Assembly (NCBI RefSeq): GCF_900104765.1
Contig: NZ_LT629737.1
Span: forward strand, 2,790,001 to 2,854,000
Origin: Gillisia sp. Hel1_33_143
Lineage (GTDB): Bacteria > Bacteroidota > Bacteroidia > Flavobacteriales > Flavobacteriaceae
Length of the DNA stretch: 64,000 nt
Direction of reading: 5' to 3'
In this document: positions 26,877-36,589 of the stretch, one piece after another
Layout of the letters: the number at the start of each line of letters is the position of its first letter
Numbering within the stretch: position 1 is the first letter of the stretch
Made by a program: the position numbers and the translations under genes
The notes under the pieces: model-generated
Databases searched by the model: none
Seen by the model: the letters and a program-made list of their open reading frames with translations, nothing else
Told to the model about the DNA's origin: nothing

Positions 26877-26985
26877 TCAATACAGTAACATTCTTATTTA
26901 ATATTTATTGGTGGTTATAACAAGATTTTAACGATGGTTCATTAAACCATTGTTCTCTTAAGAGGTCTAACAACAAAAATATGTT

Positions 26986-29475
26986 ATGACCACCAAAAAA
27001 TTACTTCTCCTTAGCACGCTGTTGCTATTTATTGTTTCACTCCACAACACTGCTTTTGCTCAAAAGAAAGAATTCAGCATCACGGGAAAAGTGATCGATG
27101 ATGATCTTAAAGTTCCTTTAGAATACGCTACTGTAATTGTAACTAAAGTAAGTGATCCAAGTTATGTAAATGGTGGTGTTACAGATTTAAAAGGTAATTT
27201 TTCTATAGAAGTTCCAGCCGGAATCTATAATGTAAAGATTGAATTTATCTCATTCCAAAGCAAATCTTTCAATAGTAAAGATATAAATGCAGATCTGGAT
27301 CTTGGAACTATTCAACTTGGCTTAAGCACTAACAGTCTAGATGAAGTAGTGGTAAGAGCAGAAACAACTCAGGTAGAAGTTAGGTTAGATAAAAAAATCT
27401 ATAACATAGGGAAAGATCTTACTACCGCGGGTGGAACCGTAAGTGATGCATTAAATAATGTACCAGCAGTTACTGTAGATGTGGAAGGTGCAATTAGCCT
27501 TAGAGGAAATCAAAACGTAAAGATTTTAATTAATGGAAAGCCATCTGCCATGGCAGGTTTTGGTTCTACAGATGTATTAGGTCAACTTCCAGCAGATGCT
27601 ATAGAACGAGTTGAGGTAATTACTTCTCCATCTGCCAGATATGATGCCGAAGGAACTGCAGGTATTCTGAACATTATATTAAGAAAAGAAAAGACCTTAG
27701 GATTTAATGGTTCTTTAACCACCAATATTGGAATTCCAGAAACTTATGGAGCAACGGCCAATGTAAATTTAAGAACAGACAAATACAACATCTTCAATAC
27801 AACAGGTTATAACTATAGAAAGGGCCCTGGTAATGCTTTCTTTGATACTAGATATACAAACGGAGATTTTGACCGAGTAATTGAAAACAGAGATTATGAT
27901 AGATTAAATAGAGGTTTCAACACTAACCTCGGGGTTGAATATTACTTAAACGATATGTCTTCTATAACCGCTACCGGATTCTGGAGATTTGGAAATGATA
28001 AGGATATTACCGAGAATTTTACCCAGAAGTTTAACGATGGAATCTTAGAACTCGAAACTTTAAGAGAAGAAGTTCAGGAAGAGAAAGATAATAGCTTCCA
28101 ATTTGCGTTAAACTACATTACAAAGTTCAATGAAAAAGGTCATAAATTAACTGCAGATTTTCAATATGAAAAAAGCAGTGATGAAGAGCCATCCTTTATT
28201 ACAGAAACTCCATTATTTGAAAATACTCCGGGGTTAGCAGGATTTTTACCTTCAGAAAAAGTACTTAATGAAGAAGATCAGACAGAATATCTAATACAAG
28301 CAGATTATGTGCTTCCGTTTGGCGAGAACTCTCAATTTGAAGCAGGTTATAGAGGGAATTTTAAAGAAGAGATCACAGATTATAGATTAGATGTTCAAGA
28401 TCCAATAAGCGAGCAATTAGTTCTAAGCCCACTTACCAATATATTTTCATATACAGAAAATGTAAACGCTTTGTATACTCAGTATGGAACTAAATTTGGA
28501 GAATTCTCTTTCTTACTAGGATTAAGATTAGAAAACACGCAACTAAAAGGAGATATAGATAGTCCGCTTACAGATGCAGAGATAGAAGAAGAATTTGGCT
28601 TTCCTATAGATACAAATTTTGATAATAATTATTTAGGTTTATTCCCTACGGTAAACCTTATTTATGAACTAAGTGAAACTGAAAATGTTACCTTAGGATA
28701 TAACAGAAGAATAAACAGACCTAGAGGTTGGTTCATTAATCCATTTCCATCAAGATCTAGTAGAACCAACGTTTTTCAGGGGAATCCTAATCTAGCGCCT
28801 TCCTATGCAAATGCTTATGACCTTGGTTACTTAAAAAGATGGGATAAATTAACTCTTACCTCTTCCGTATATTATCAATATGAAACAAATGCTTTCGAAA
28901 GAGTTCAACAAGGTACCGGGCAATTGTTTAATGGTACAGAGATCATTAGAACGATTCCTATAAATCTTTCTAGCGAACAAAGAATTGGAGCTGAAGCAGG
29001 AGTACTTTACAATCCGGCAAAATGGTTAAGATTGAATGGTAGTTTTAACTATTTTCAGTTTGAGAAGGATGGTGAATATAATGATATAGATTATAGTAAT
29101 AAGAATAATAGTTGGTTTGCACGTTTTAGCTCTAAAGTAAGTTTACCAGCAAAAATAGATTGGCAAACTAATGCTTTCTATAGAGGGCAACAAGAGAATT
29201 CTCAAACCAAGTCTGACGGGATTTTATCTATAGACATGGCGTTGAGCAAAGATCTATTTAAAGATAAAGCAACACTTACTTTAAATGTATCTGACTTACT
29301 TAATTCTAGAAAACGTAACTCTACAACTATTACAGATAGATTTGTTCAAGACAGCGAATTTCAATGGAGAGAGCGTCAAATAACATTATCTCTAATGTAC
29401 AGATTCAATCAGAAAAAAGAAACACAACGTAGAAGACCTGCTGGAAATGACGATGGTGGAGATTATGAAGGATAG
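26986..29475 (+). CDS. TonB-dependent receptor with outer-membrane beta-barrel (OMP_b-brl_3 type)
   Basis: 829 residues. Signal peptide to about residue 25 (ends NTAFAQ), a carboxypeptidase-D-like regulatory domain (about 30-115; ITGKVIDDDLKVPLEYATV), then a plug domain with LNNVPAVTVDVEGAISLRG and VKILINGKPSAMAGF. A barrel fills the rest, with NRRINRPRGWFINPFPSRSS typical of the group, and a polar tail follows. It would import a ligand with TonB-ExbBD energy. No SusD partner or substrate enzyme is adjacent, so the ligand is unknown. Strong terminator downstream. Confidence 0.9.
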   Translation: MTTKKLLLLSTLLLFIVSLHNTAFAQKKEFSITGKVIDDDLKVPLEYATVIVTKVSDPSYVNGGVTDLKGNFSIEVPAGIYNVKIEFISFQSKSFNSKDINADLDLGTIQLGLSTNSLDEVVVRAETTQVEVRLDKKIYNIGKDLTTAGGTVSDALNNVPAVTVDVEGAISLRGNQNVKILINGKPSAMAGFGSTDVLGQLPADAIERVEVITSPSARYDAEGTAGILNIILRKEKTLGFNGSLTTNIGIPETYGATANVNLRTDKYNIFNTTGYNYRKGPGNAFFDTRYTNGDFDRVIENRDYDRLNRGFNTNLGVEYYLNDMSSITATGFWRFGNDKDITENFTQKFNDGILELETLREEVQEEKDNSFQFALNYITKFNEKGHKLTADFQYEKSSDEEPSFITETPLFENTPGLAGFLPSEKVLNEEDQTEYLIQADYVLPFGENSQFEAGYRGNFKEEITDYRLDVQDPISEQLVLSPLTNIFSYTENVNALYTQYGTKFGEFSFLLGLRLENTQLKGDIDSPLTDAEIEEEFGFPIDTNFDNNYLGLFPTVNLIYELSETENVTLGYNRRINRPRGWFINPFPSRSSRTNVFQGNPNLAPSYANAYDLGYLKRWDKLTLTSSVYYQYETNAFERVQQGTGQLFNGTEIIRTIPINLSSEQRIGAEAGVLYNPAKWLRLNGSFNYFQFEKDGEYNDIDYSNKNNSWFARFSSKVSLPAKIDWQTNAFYRGQQENSQTKSDGILSIDMALSKDLFKDKATLTLNVSDLLNSRKRNSTTITDRFVQDSEFQWRERQITLSLMYRFNQKKETQRRRPAGNDDGGDYEG

Positions 29476-29493
29476 ATTTTAATAATACTAAAT

Positions 29494-29526
29494 AAAAAAG
29501 GTGGTCTAAATTAGACCACCTTTTTT
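29494..29526. terminator. strong terminator after the TonB-dependent receptor gene
   Basis: AAAAAAGGTGGTCTAA/TTAGACCACCTTTTTT, a perfect 16-base inverted repeat with one central base; T-runs on both strands. It separates the receptor gene from the convergent 63-residue gene. Confidence 0.85.
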
Positions 29527-29606
29527 ATTTTATAAAGATACGTTTGATTTAATAATGCCTTAGTTCAAATAAACTATGAAAGACAATAAAAAATCCAGGG
29601 AATTTT

Positions 29607-29798
29607 CTAAGATAAATTCTTTCTAGAATTTTCTTCTCTTTCCAGGCGTTTCTTTTCTTTCTTCATTTTATACTTTTCTAATAATGAACCTCCTATCCAG
29701 TAAGGTAGAATACTCATTAAAAAAATCATTAACCAAAATCCCATGGTTAAGATAATAAGAAAAGCTAAAAAGCCAAGGTATTGATCAAATTCAAACAT
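29607..29798 (-). CDS. 63-residue two-segment membrane protein, function unknown
   Basis: A short protein with a long hydrophobic stretch (about residues 9-37, LAFLIILTMGFWLMIFLMSI included), then PYWIGGSLLEKYKMKKEKKR and a very basic tail. I do not recognise a family. Support for a real gene comes from a canonical promoter with both elements at 29825-29856, rare in this window, and from lying between two transcription units without overlapping any other gene. Confidence 0.6.
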   Translation of the reverse strand: MFEFDQYLGFLAFLIILTMGFWLMIFLMSILPYWIGGSLLEKYKMKKEKKRLEREENSRKNLS

Positions 29799-29824
29799 AA
29801 TTTCAGGAGATTTTCAAATAATAG

Positions 29825-29856
29825 CAAAGATAGTAACTCTATCTTGCCTATGCCAA
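29825..29856 (-). promoter_or_regulatory. full flavobacterial promoter of the 63-residue gene
   Basis: Minus strand: TTG at 29856-29854, a 21-base spacer, then TATCTTTG at 29832-29825 followed by C. Both elements and the spacing fit the consensus. Start of transcription near 29818, 20 bases before the ATG. Confidence 0.6.
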
Positions 29857-29977
29857 CAAAAATAAAAGTTTTTGCTTATTTTTTGTGATATCAATTAAAA
29901 TTAAAATTTTTACTAAAATTGGACTTTAAATATTGAAATTTTGTAAATATTTTAAAGCTTTAAAAATCATGAAAATG

Positions 29978-29985
29978 TAAATTTG
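29978..29985 (+). promoter_or_regulatory. -7 box for fumC
   Basis: TAAATTTG, consensus TAnnTTTG, 20 bases before the fumC ATG. Confidence 0.5.
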
Positions 29986-30005
29986 TAATCTAACATTATA
30001 AAACT

Positions 30006-31403
30006 ATGGACTACAGAATAGAGAAAGATACTATGGGAGAGGTTAAGGTTGCTTCAGATAAACTCTGGGGAGCCCAAACTGAACGTTCTAAAAATAATTT
30101 TAAAATTGGAGCCCCGGGAAGTATGCCGTTAGAAATTGTATACGGTTTTGCTTATTTAAAAAAAGCTGCTGCATTTACGAATTGTGAATTAGGGGTACTT
30201 CCGGTAGATAAAAGAGATTATATTGCAAAGGTGTGTGATGAAATTCTAGCGGGTAAGCATGATGATCAATTCCCTCTTGTGATCTGGCAAACCGGTAGTG
30301 GTACTCAAAGTAACATGAATGTGAATGAAGTAATTGCCAACAGAGCTCATCAACTTGACGGAAAAGTTATTGGTGAAGGCGAGAAAACGCTTCAACCAAA
30401 TGATGATGTAAATAAATCGCAATCTTCTAATGATACCTTTCCAACCGGAATGCACATTGCTGCATATAAGAAGGTAATAGAGGTTACCATTCCTGGCGTT
30501 AAGAAACTTAGAAATACTTTAAAGAAAAAATCTGAAGAGTTTAAAGATGTAGTTAAAATTGGTAGAACTCATTTTATGGATGCTACTCCCCTAACCCTAG
30601 GTCAGGAATTTAGCGGATATGTAGCTCAACTAGATCACGGTATTAAGGCTCTAGAAAACACCCTTCCACACCTTTCAGAATTGGCACTTGGAGGAACTGC
30701 GGTAGGAACAGGACTTAATACACCAAAAGGATATTCAAAGCGTGTGGCAGAATTTATAGCAAAATTCACTGACCTTCCGTTTACTTCTGCTCCTAACAAG
30801 TTTGAAGCACTTGCTGCTCACGATGCCTTGGTAGAATCTCACGGCGCATTAAAGCAACTTGCTGTTTCTTTAAATAAAATTGCTAATGACATAAGAATGC
30901 TTTCTTCAGGACCCCGCAGTGGAATTGGAGAAATTGAAATTCCCGCAAATGAGCCAGGATCTTCTATTATGCCAGGAAAAGTAAACCCAACACAATGTGA
31001 GGCATTAACAATGGTATGTGCACAAGTGATTGGGAATGATGTTGCAATTAGTGTTGGAGGAATGCAAGGGCAATTTGAACTAAATGTATTTAAACCTGTA
31101 ATGGCAGCAAACTTTTTACAAAGTGCACAATTATTAGGAGATGCATGTGCTTCTTTTGATGAACATTGTGCCAGCGGAATAGTACCAAATAAGAAAAGAA
31201 TTAAAGAGCTGCTAGATAATTCATTAATGCTGGTTACCGCTTTAAATACTAAAATAGGTTACTATAAAGCTGCTGAAATAGCTAATACTGCTCATAAGAA
31301 CGGAACTACTCTTAAAAAAGAAGCCGTGAATTTGGGTTATGTTACTAAAGAAGAATTTGATGAATGGGTACAACCTAAAGATATGGTTGGAGGAATGAAA
31401 TAA
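30006..31403 (+). CDS. fumC: class II fumarate hydratase
   Basis: 465 residues, the usual length. Conserved segments: [35 protein letters not shown] and the superfamily signature [16 protein letters not shown]. It interconverts fumarate and malate in the TCA cycle; class II enzymes carry no iron-sulfur cluster. A consensus -7 box lies 20 bases upstream, and a 23-base-pair palindromic terminator follows, so it is monocistronic. Confidence 0.96.
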   Translation: MDYRIEKDTMGEVKVASDKLWGAQTERSKNNFKIGAPGSMPLEIVYGFAYLKKAAAFTNCELGVLPVDKRDYIAKVCDEILAGKHDDQFPLVIWQTGSGTQSNMNVNEVIANRAHQLDGKVIGEGEKTLQPNDDVNKSQSSNDTFPTGMHIAAYKKVIEVTIPGVKKLRNTLKKKSEEFKDVVKIGRTHFMDATPLTLGQEFSGYVAQLDHGIKALENTLPHLSELALGGTAVGTGLNTPKGYSKRVAEFIAKFTDLPFTSAPNKFEALAAHDALVESHGALKQLAVSLNKIANDIRMLSSGPRSGIGEIEIPANEPGSSIMPGKVNPTQCEALTMVCAQVIGNDVAISVGGMQGQFELNVFKPVMAANFLQSAQLLGDACASFDEHCASGIVPNKKRIKELLDNSLMLVTALNTKIGYYKAAEIANTAHKNGTTLKKEAVNLGYVTKEEFDEWVQPKDMVGGMK

Positions 31404-31416
31404 TCCGTTCCAATTT

Positions 31417-31466
31417 AAATCAATCAAAAAAGCCACCTTTATTAAGGTGGCTTTTTTGATTGATTT
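31417..31466. terminator. 23-bp perfect palindromic terminator between fumC and ccsBA
   Basis: Arms 31417-31439 and 31444-31466 pair perfectly around loop TATT; the core is AAAAAAGCCACCTT/AAGGTGGCTTTTTT. It serves both convergent genes. Confidence 0.9.
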
Positions 31467-31474
31467 GAAATTTT

Positions 31475-34400
31475 CTATTTAGTATAGTATTTTTTATACT
31501 TCCAGTAAGAGACAGCTCCAAGAACTGCAACTCCTGCCATAGTGTAATATATAAATGTTGGTGTAATAACTTTATCACCACTAGCGTAAGAATGCAGACC
31601 CGATAAATAGAAATTTACCCCAAAATAGGTCATCATGATACTTGAATATGCAATGATAGACATTAGGTTAAAGAACCATTTACCGCGCAGCCCTGGTACC
31701 AACCTCATATGTATTACAAACGCATATACCATAATACTTATTAGTGCCCATGTTTCTTTAGGATCCCATCCCCAGTATCTACCCCAGCTTTCATTGGCCC
31801 ATTGCCCTCCTAAGAAATTCCCTATGGTTAACATTACCAAACCTACGGTTAAGGCCATTTCAGTAATTATGGTAATCTCTCTAATATTCAATTCCATTTT
31901 CACCTTATTATCTTCTGTAGTAAGAATCATAAGGATCAATGAAACTGCTCCTAATATCATTCCTAGGGTAAAGGGTCCATAACTACCTACAATTACAGAC
32001 ACATGTATCATTAACCAATAAGAATCTAATACCGGCTGTAAATTCGCAATAGCAGGATCCATCCAGTTCCAGTGAGCTATCATTAATATCATAGATGCAA
32101 CAAATGCCGTAGAAGCTATGGTTAGAAAACTTTTTCTTCCAAAAGCCAATCCAAAGAACATAGTAGCCCATGCTACGTAGATCATAGACTCATAAGCATC
32201 ACTCCACGGAGCATGGCCAGAAACATACCATCTCGCCGCCAATCCAAGCGTATGAAGTATAAATAAGCCTAGAACAGCAAAAGCACTTACTTTAACTAAA
32301 GTTCTTATAACTTTTGAATCTCTAAATATTTGAACGATCACTAAAATGAACATTATCGTCCCGGCATATAAATACCAACTGAACAAACCTTTAAAAATAT
32401 CGTATTTGTTATATAAGATCTCTGCATTTACCTTGCTTTCAGAAGGCATTACTTCGCTTCCATACTTTTTCTGGTAACCCTGAATACTTTTCAGAAGATC
32501 CTCTGCTTGAGTATAATCTCCAGAATCTCTAGCTGCATTTAGCGTACTCATATAAATTGGAAGCACTTGTTTTGCGTAAACAGAGTCTATTCCCGTAAAC
32601 CCAGCTTCCTCAACTTCAGGAAAAGAAACCCATTTGTTATTCTTATCTCCCGGAATAGGAAAGATTCTTAACATTTTGCCATTAAGAGCATTGAACAATA
32701 AATTCACTTTTTTATCTGTTTCAACAAAGTCTTTCTCGAAGTTATTTGGAACAGTTGCCTTATAAGCATCTTCAAGATATGGCGATAATTTATACGCTCC
32801 CGTAGCATCAAAGAAATCTGTCATAGATAGATATTCTTTATCCTTATCAACTTCTAAGATTTTTCTAATACTATCATTTCCCGTTTTTATATAAACCAAA
32901 GGAGCATTATACCACAAGCCTGGATTTTCTGTCATAGATAACAGTACCTGATCTGCATTTAAACCTTCATAGGTATCCTTTTTGCTTAATTTTCTTATTA
33001 ATTCTGAAGAAAATGTATTTGCCGGCTTCATTCTACCACCTGCATCCTGAATGATCAATCTACCAAACATTGCTGCATGTTCTTTTGGAACAGCAATACT
33101 TTGAAGCAGCGAATCTAAAGTAGCCTGATTATTATCCATGTGAGCATGGGTATCTGCATCTTCAGAATTTGCTGTTTGTGAAAAACCACCAGTAGAGATC
33201 AACAGAAAAGCTACTATGGTTATGATCTTTGCTTTCTTCGCTTTTACTTTATCAAGCATCGTCTTTAATTTTCCAAATCTGCTTCCTTTATCAAATAATA
33301 TCAGCATTAATCCTAAGTATAATAGATAATAACCGGCATAAGTAATATTGGTTCCCCAGTAATCGTGATTTACAGATAAGACTGTTCCTTTTTCATCAGG
33401 ATCAAAAGATGCCTGAAAGAATCTATATCCATCCATATCTAGTATATGGTTCATAAAAATTTCATAGGGCATTTTTTCTCCTGAAGCTTTAATTACTTCA
33501 ACTTTACTTTTAAATGCAGAATATCTAGGAACGGCATTATCTTCCGTTCCGGGGTATTTATCAGCAATAAAATCATTAAGTTTAATAGAAAACGGAAGTT
33601 CCATTTCTTTTGAACCATAGTTAAGATGAATATCCAATCCACCTAATGTTAGATCTTCCGGAGGATTAATGATCCCCTTTTTACCCATTATCGTTACGGT
33701 CTTAGATTCTCCGCCAGTAGAAACTTTAAGGCTCACTGCATCTGGCTGATTCTTATCTTTAACTTTGGTAGGAACAATTTCATAAGTTCCACGTGCCACT
33801 GGCTCTGGAACAACAAATTGCATTCCCCCTACATTATATAGAGATCTTAACATAAGAACCTGGGTGCTATCTGCAACTACAGTTCCCTTAAACTGATCTG
33901 CCATGCGCATAAAATCTCCTTCAAATGGAGAATTTATCTTATACGTTCCCTCGTCTCCATCTATACTAATATTTACAGCACCGTCTGTAGGTTTATTGTA
34001 TGCAAAAAGAATATTGTGCAAACTGGTGATCTCACCTTCTTTTAGATAATGATCATGTCTTTGACCACTCCCAGCTTCTACGATCTTAAGATAGTTATCT
34101 CCATTTTCGCTAAGCACCAAACCATTTTCGGCTCCATGAATAAAACTAACTACCTCAACTTTTACCGGCTGACCGTTAAAATCTGTATCGATCTCAATAT
34201 CATTTTCAGTTTCTGTGGCTAAGAGCACAGATTCTTCAATGGTTCTTCTTCTAGGCTCCCCTTCTATCTCTCCATCCATACTCACCCTTAAATAGGTTCT
34301 TTCAGAAAAGAATTTATTAGTGGTTACACCTTCTCTTATAGGCATAATACCCTCATAACTAATGTATCTAGTTATAAAAGCTCCTAAAAGAATAAATATA

Positions 34401-34657
34401 AATGAAAGGTGAATTACTAAAGAAGACCATTTTTCGCGTTTGTGCATGTTGAAACGCACAATGTTACCACAGAAGTTAATCACAAAAAACACCATGACTC
34501 CCTCAAACCACCAAGTGTTGTAAATCAAGACTCGAGCGGTGTCTATAGTATACCAATTTTCGATAAATGTTCCTAAAGCCATAGAGATGGCGAAGACAAT
34601 GAACAAGACTGCCATAATTCGAGTAGAGAACAGGACAGACGCTATTTTATTTTGCAT
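31475..34657 (-). CDS. ccsBA: cytochrome c biogenesis protein, ResB-CcsA fusion
   Basis: 1060 residues. The N-terminal half has four ResB-like membrane segments around a large periplasmic domain. A second signal-like segment near residue 490 (IITIVAFLLISTGGF) leads into another periplasmic stretch, and the last third is an eight-segment CcsA domain with the heme-handling WWD-type motif WGRYWGWDPKETWALISIM. It carries heme across the membrane and attaches it to apocytochrome c (System II). Fusions are normal in Bacteroidota and epsilonproteobacteria. A -7 box at 34680-34687 precedes it. Confidence 0.93.
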   Translation of the reverse strand: MQNKIASVLFSTRIMAVLFIVFAISMALGTFIENWYTIDTARVLIYNTWWFEGVMVFFVINFCGNIVRFNMHKREKWSSLVIHLSFIFILLGAFITRYISYEGIMPIREGVTTNKFFSERTYLRVSMDGEIEGEPRRRTIEESVLLATETENDIEIDTDFNGQPVKVEVVSFIHGAENGLVLSENGDNYLKIVEAGSGQRHDHYLKEGEITSLHNILFAYNKPTDGAVNISIDGDEGTYKINSPFEGDFMRMADQFKGTVVADSTQVLMLRSLYNVGGMQFVVPEPVARGTYEIVPTKVKDKNQPDAVSLKVSTGGESKTVTIMGKKGIINPPEDLTLGGLDIHLNYGSKEMELPFSIKLNDFIADKYPGTEDNAVPRYSAFKSKVEVIKASGEKMPYEIFMNHILDMDGYRFFQASFDPDEKGTVLSVNHDYWGTNITYAGYYLLYLGLMLILFDKGSRFGKLKTMLDKVKAKKAKIITIVAFLLISTGGFSQTANSEDADTHAHMDNNQATLDSLLQSIAVPKEHAAMFGRLIIQDAGGRMKPANTFSSELIRKLSKKDTYEGLNADQVLLSMTENPGLWYNAPLVYIKTGNDSIRKILEVDKDKEYLSMTDFFDATGAYKLSPYLEDAYKATVPNNFEKDFVETDKKVNLLFNALNGKMLRIFPIPGDKNNKWVSFPEVEEAGFTGIDSVYAKQVLPIYMSTLNAARDSGDYTQAEDLLKSIQGYQKKYGSEVMPSESKVNAEILYNKYDIFKGLFSWYLYAGTIMFILVIVQIFRDSKVIRTLVKVSAFAVLGLFILHTLGLAARWYVSGHAPWSDAYESMIYVAWATMFFGLAFGRKSFLTIASTAFVASMILMIAHWNWMDPAIANLQPVLDSYWLMIHVSVIVGSYGPFTLGMILGAVSLILMILTTEDNKVKMELNIREITIITEMALTVGLVMLTIGNFLGGQWANESWGRYWGWDPKETWALISIMVYAFVIHMRLVPGLRGKWFFNLMSIIAYSSIMMTYFGVNFYLSGLHSYASGDKVITPTFIYYTMAGVAVLGAVSYWKYKKYYTK

Positions 34658-34995
34658 TTAAAACTTCTTTAAAACAGTGCAAATTTAACTAAATTTAAAC
34701 ACTTAACCTCCTTTAAGAAAAGACAATTCCTATATACTAAGCAAATATTAAGATTGCAAAGAATATAGCAATATCAGGGGTTAATAAGATTTTTATCATG
34801 TTTAATTCATATTAAAAAGAAAAGTATTTAGAGGATTCTTAAAATTGAAAATTAAATATGATATTTTAACATATAAATAAAGATACTTCGTCATAATTTA
34901 CTTTCAACTTTTTATTTATGAAGGCTCAAGGAAGTGATAAAAAGTAAAGTGATACATATTAATTCTGTGCTTATAAATTTTGGTATTTTTGTCTT
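34658..34995. other. 338-base divergent intergenic region
   Basis: It holds the ccsBA -7 box (34680-34687) and a TATTTTTG box at 34984-34991 just before the next plus-strand gene. A small TTTAAT/ATTAAA inverted repeat lies near 34800. The rest is AT-rich; no open frame or RNA gene is recognised. Confidence 0.5.
34680..34687 (-). promoter_or_regulatory. -7 box for ccsBA
   Basis: The minus strand reads TAAATTTG followed by CAC, 22 bases before the ccsBA start codon. Confidence 0.5.
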
Positions 34996-35757
34996 ATGAT
35001 TAGTATTGTTATTATTGGTGCCGGTAATGTTGCCACGCATCTTTTTAGAGCTTTAATTTCTTCTAAGAATTTTCAAGTGGTACAGGTGTACAACAGAACT
35101 AAAGAAAACCTCGGTTTTTTTAAAGACAAGGTTGATACTACCTCTAATATAGAGCAACTAAAAGTTGCAGATATTTATATTCTGGCTCTCAAAGATGATA
35201 TAATCTCTACAGTAGCTAAGACTCTGCCAAATAAAGATGCGCTTATTGTTCACACTTCTGGGGCAACATCTATAAAAGCTCTTACTGGCATGGAGAGAGG
35301 TGGAGTTTTCTATCCGCTACAAACCTTCTCAAAAACAAAAGAGGTAGATTTTTCCCAAATTCCTATTTGTATAGAAGCAAGTTATAGGGATGATGAAGTT
35401 ATTCTCGAGAAACTTTCTATGGATATCTCTAAGAATGTATATAAGATAGATTCAGATCAAAGAAAAAAATTACACGTAGCCGCTGTATTTGTTAGCAATT
35501 TTGCAAACTATATGTATACTATAGGTGAGGATATTTGCAAGAACAACAATATCCCATTTGAGATCTTACACCCATTAATAATAGAAACGGCAGAAAAAGC
35601 TACTAAAATAGGTCCGTTAAGTTCTCAAACGGGTCCAGCAAAGAGAAATGATGAAGCTGTTATAGAAAAACATCTATCTCTTATTAGTAATGAACAACGA
35701 AATATTTACAAAATAATAACTCACGCAATCCAAGGCCTTTATGGAAAAGAATTATAA
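34996..35757 (+). CDS. Rossmann-fold DUF2520-type protein (NADP-dependent dehydrogenase-like)
   Basis: 253 residues. The N-terminal Rossmann segment is SIVIIGAGNVATHLFRAL (residues 3-20), with VYNRTKENLGFF and IYILALKDDII; the middle has HTSGATSIKAL and YPLQTFSK; the C-terminal DUF2520 domain is helical. It is distantly related to pyrroline-carboxylate reductase and ketopantoate reductase-like enzymes; the substrate is unknown. First gene of a tight seven-gene operon; its last 17 bases overlap kdsC. Confidence 0.85.
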   Translation: MISIVIIGAGNVATHLFRALISSKNFQVVQVYNRTKENLGFFKDKVDTTSNIEQLKVADIYILALKDDIISTVAKTLPNKDALIVHTSGATSIKALTGMERGGVFYPLQTFSKTKEVDFSQIPICIEASYRDDEVILEKLSMDISKNVYKIDSDQRKKLHVAAVFVSNFANYMYTIGEDICKNNNIPFEILHPLIIETAEKATKIGPLSSQTGPAKRNDEAVIEKHLSLISNEQRNIYKIITHAIQGLYGKEL

Positions 35758-36262
35758 AGAATACCTAAATCATATCGATACCTTTATTTTTGATGTAGAT
35801 GGAGTATTAACCGATGGAACCATTCAAATTAGTACAGAAGGGGAACTCTTAAGAAGTATGAACATTAAAGACGGATATGCACTTAAAACTGCGGTTAAAG
35901 AAGGCTTTACAGTTTGTATAATCTCAGGGGGAAAAAATGAAGGAGTACGCAAAAGATTAAGAGATCTTGGAATTACAGATATCTATCTTGGAGTTCAGGA
36001 TAAAGTAGAAGTATTAGATGAGTTTATAGATGTTTACAATCTTAATAAAGATAATGTACTTTATATGGGAGACGATATTCCAGATCTACATGTAATGAAG
36101 CTAATTGGAATGCCATGTTGCCCTCAGGATGCAGCTCCAGAAGTAAAAGAAATTAGCCGATATGTATCTCATAAGAAAGGCGGCAAAGGCTGCGTTAGAG
36201 ATGTAATTGAACAGGTATTGAAAGTACAGGGGAAATGGATGAATAACACAGACGCATTATGA
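35741..36262 (+). CDS. kdsC: KdsC-type HAD phosphatase (KDO-8-phosphate phosphatase)
   Basis: 173 residues, the size of KdsC. HAD motif I FIFDVDGVLTDG (D18, D20), motif II IISGG, motif IV LYMGDDIPDLHVM, and the C-terminal KKGGKGCVRDVIEQVL that shapes the KdsC tetramer. It hydrolyses 3-deoxy-D-manno-octulosonate 8-phosphate to KDO for the LPS core. kdsB, the next-but-one enzyme of the pathway, lies at 48.6 kb. It overlaps the DUF2520 gene by 17 bases and the SMR gene by 4. Confidence 0.9.
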   Translation: MEKNYKEYLNHIDTFIFDVDGVLTDGTIQISTEGELLRSMNIKDGYALKTAVKEGFTVCIISGGKNEGVRKRLRDLGITDIYLGVQDKVEVLDEFIDVYNLNKDNVLYMGDDIPDLHVMKLIGMPCCPQDAAPEVKEISRYVSHKKGGKGCVRDVIEQVLKVQGKWMNNTDAL

Positions 36263-36585
36263 ATTGGTTATTGTTAATTGTAGCCGGTCTCTTTGAAGTT
36301 GCATTTGCCTTTTGTTTAGGGAAAGCAAAATTTACTACTGGAGCAACTAGTAATTATTGGCTTTTAGGTTTTCTAATAGCTCTTACCTGCAGTATGACCT
36401 TACTTTATAAGGCAACGCAAACTTTACCAATTGGTACTGCCTATGCTGTATGGACAGGGATTGGAGCAATTGGAACTGTAATAATAGGTATTTTTTTCTT
36501 TAAAGAACCTGCAACCTTTTGGAGGATCTTTTTTCTAAGTACTTTAATTATGTCTCTTATCGGGCTAAAATTTGTTTCCAACTAA
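36259..36585 (+). CDS. small multidrug resistance (SMR) family transporter, SugE/Gdx-like
   Basis: 108 residues, four hydrophobic segments. The essential Glu of the family is in IVAGLFEVAFAF (E13); LPIGTAYAVWTGIGAIG is the SMR core, and the C-terminus IGLKFVSN resembles SugE/Gdx more than EmrE. SugE/Gdx members export guanidinium by proton exchange; EmrE-like ones export quaternary amines. No guanidine riboswitch is seen, and the gene overlaps kdsC by 4 bases, so it is expressed with a lipid/LPS operon. The real substrate is open. Confidence 0.85.
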   Translation: MNWLLLIVAGLFEVAFAFCLGKAKFTTGATSNYWLLGFLIALTCSMTLLYKATQTLPIGTAYAVWTGIGAIGTVIIGIFFFKEPATFWRIFFLSTLIMSLIGLKFVSN

Positions 36586-36589
36586 TACC

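Noticed and set aside
26925-26960. Short ATGGTT/AACCAT inverted repeat upstream of the TonB receptor gene
   Set aside because: Six-base arms in AT-rich DNA are expected by chance, and no T-run or promoter element adjoins it.
36100-36262. Guanidine riboswitch upstream of the SMR gene
   Set aside because: The SMR gene overlaps kdsC, leaving no leader, and no conserved riboswitch pattern was seen.
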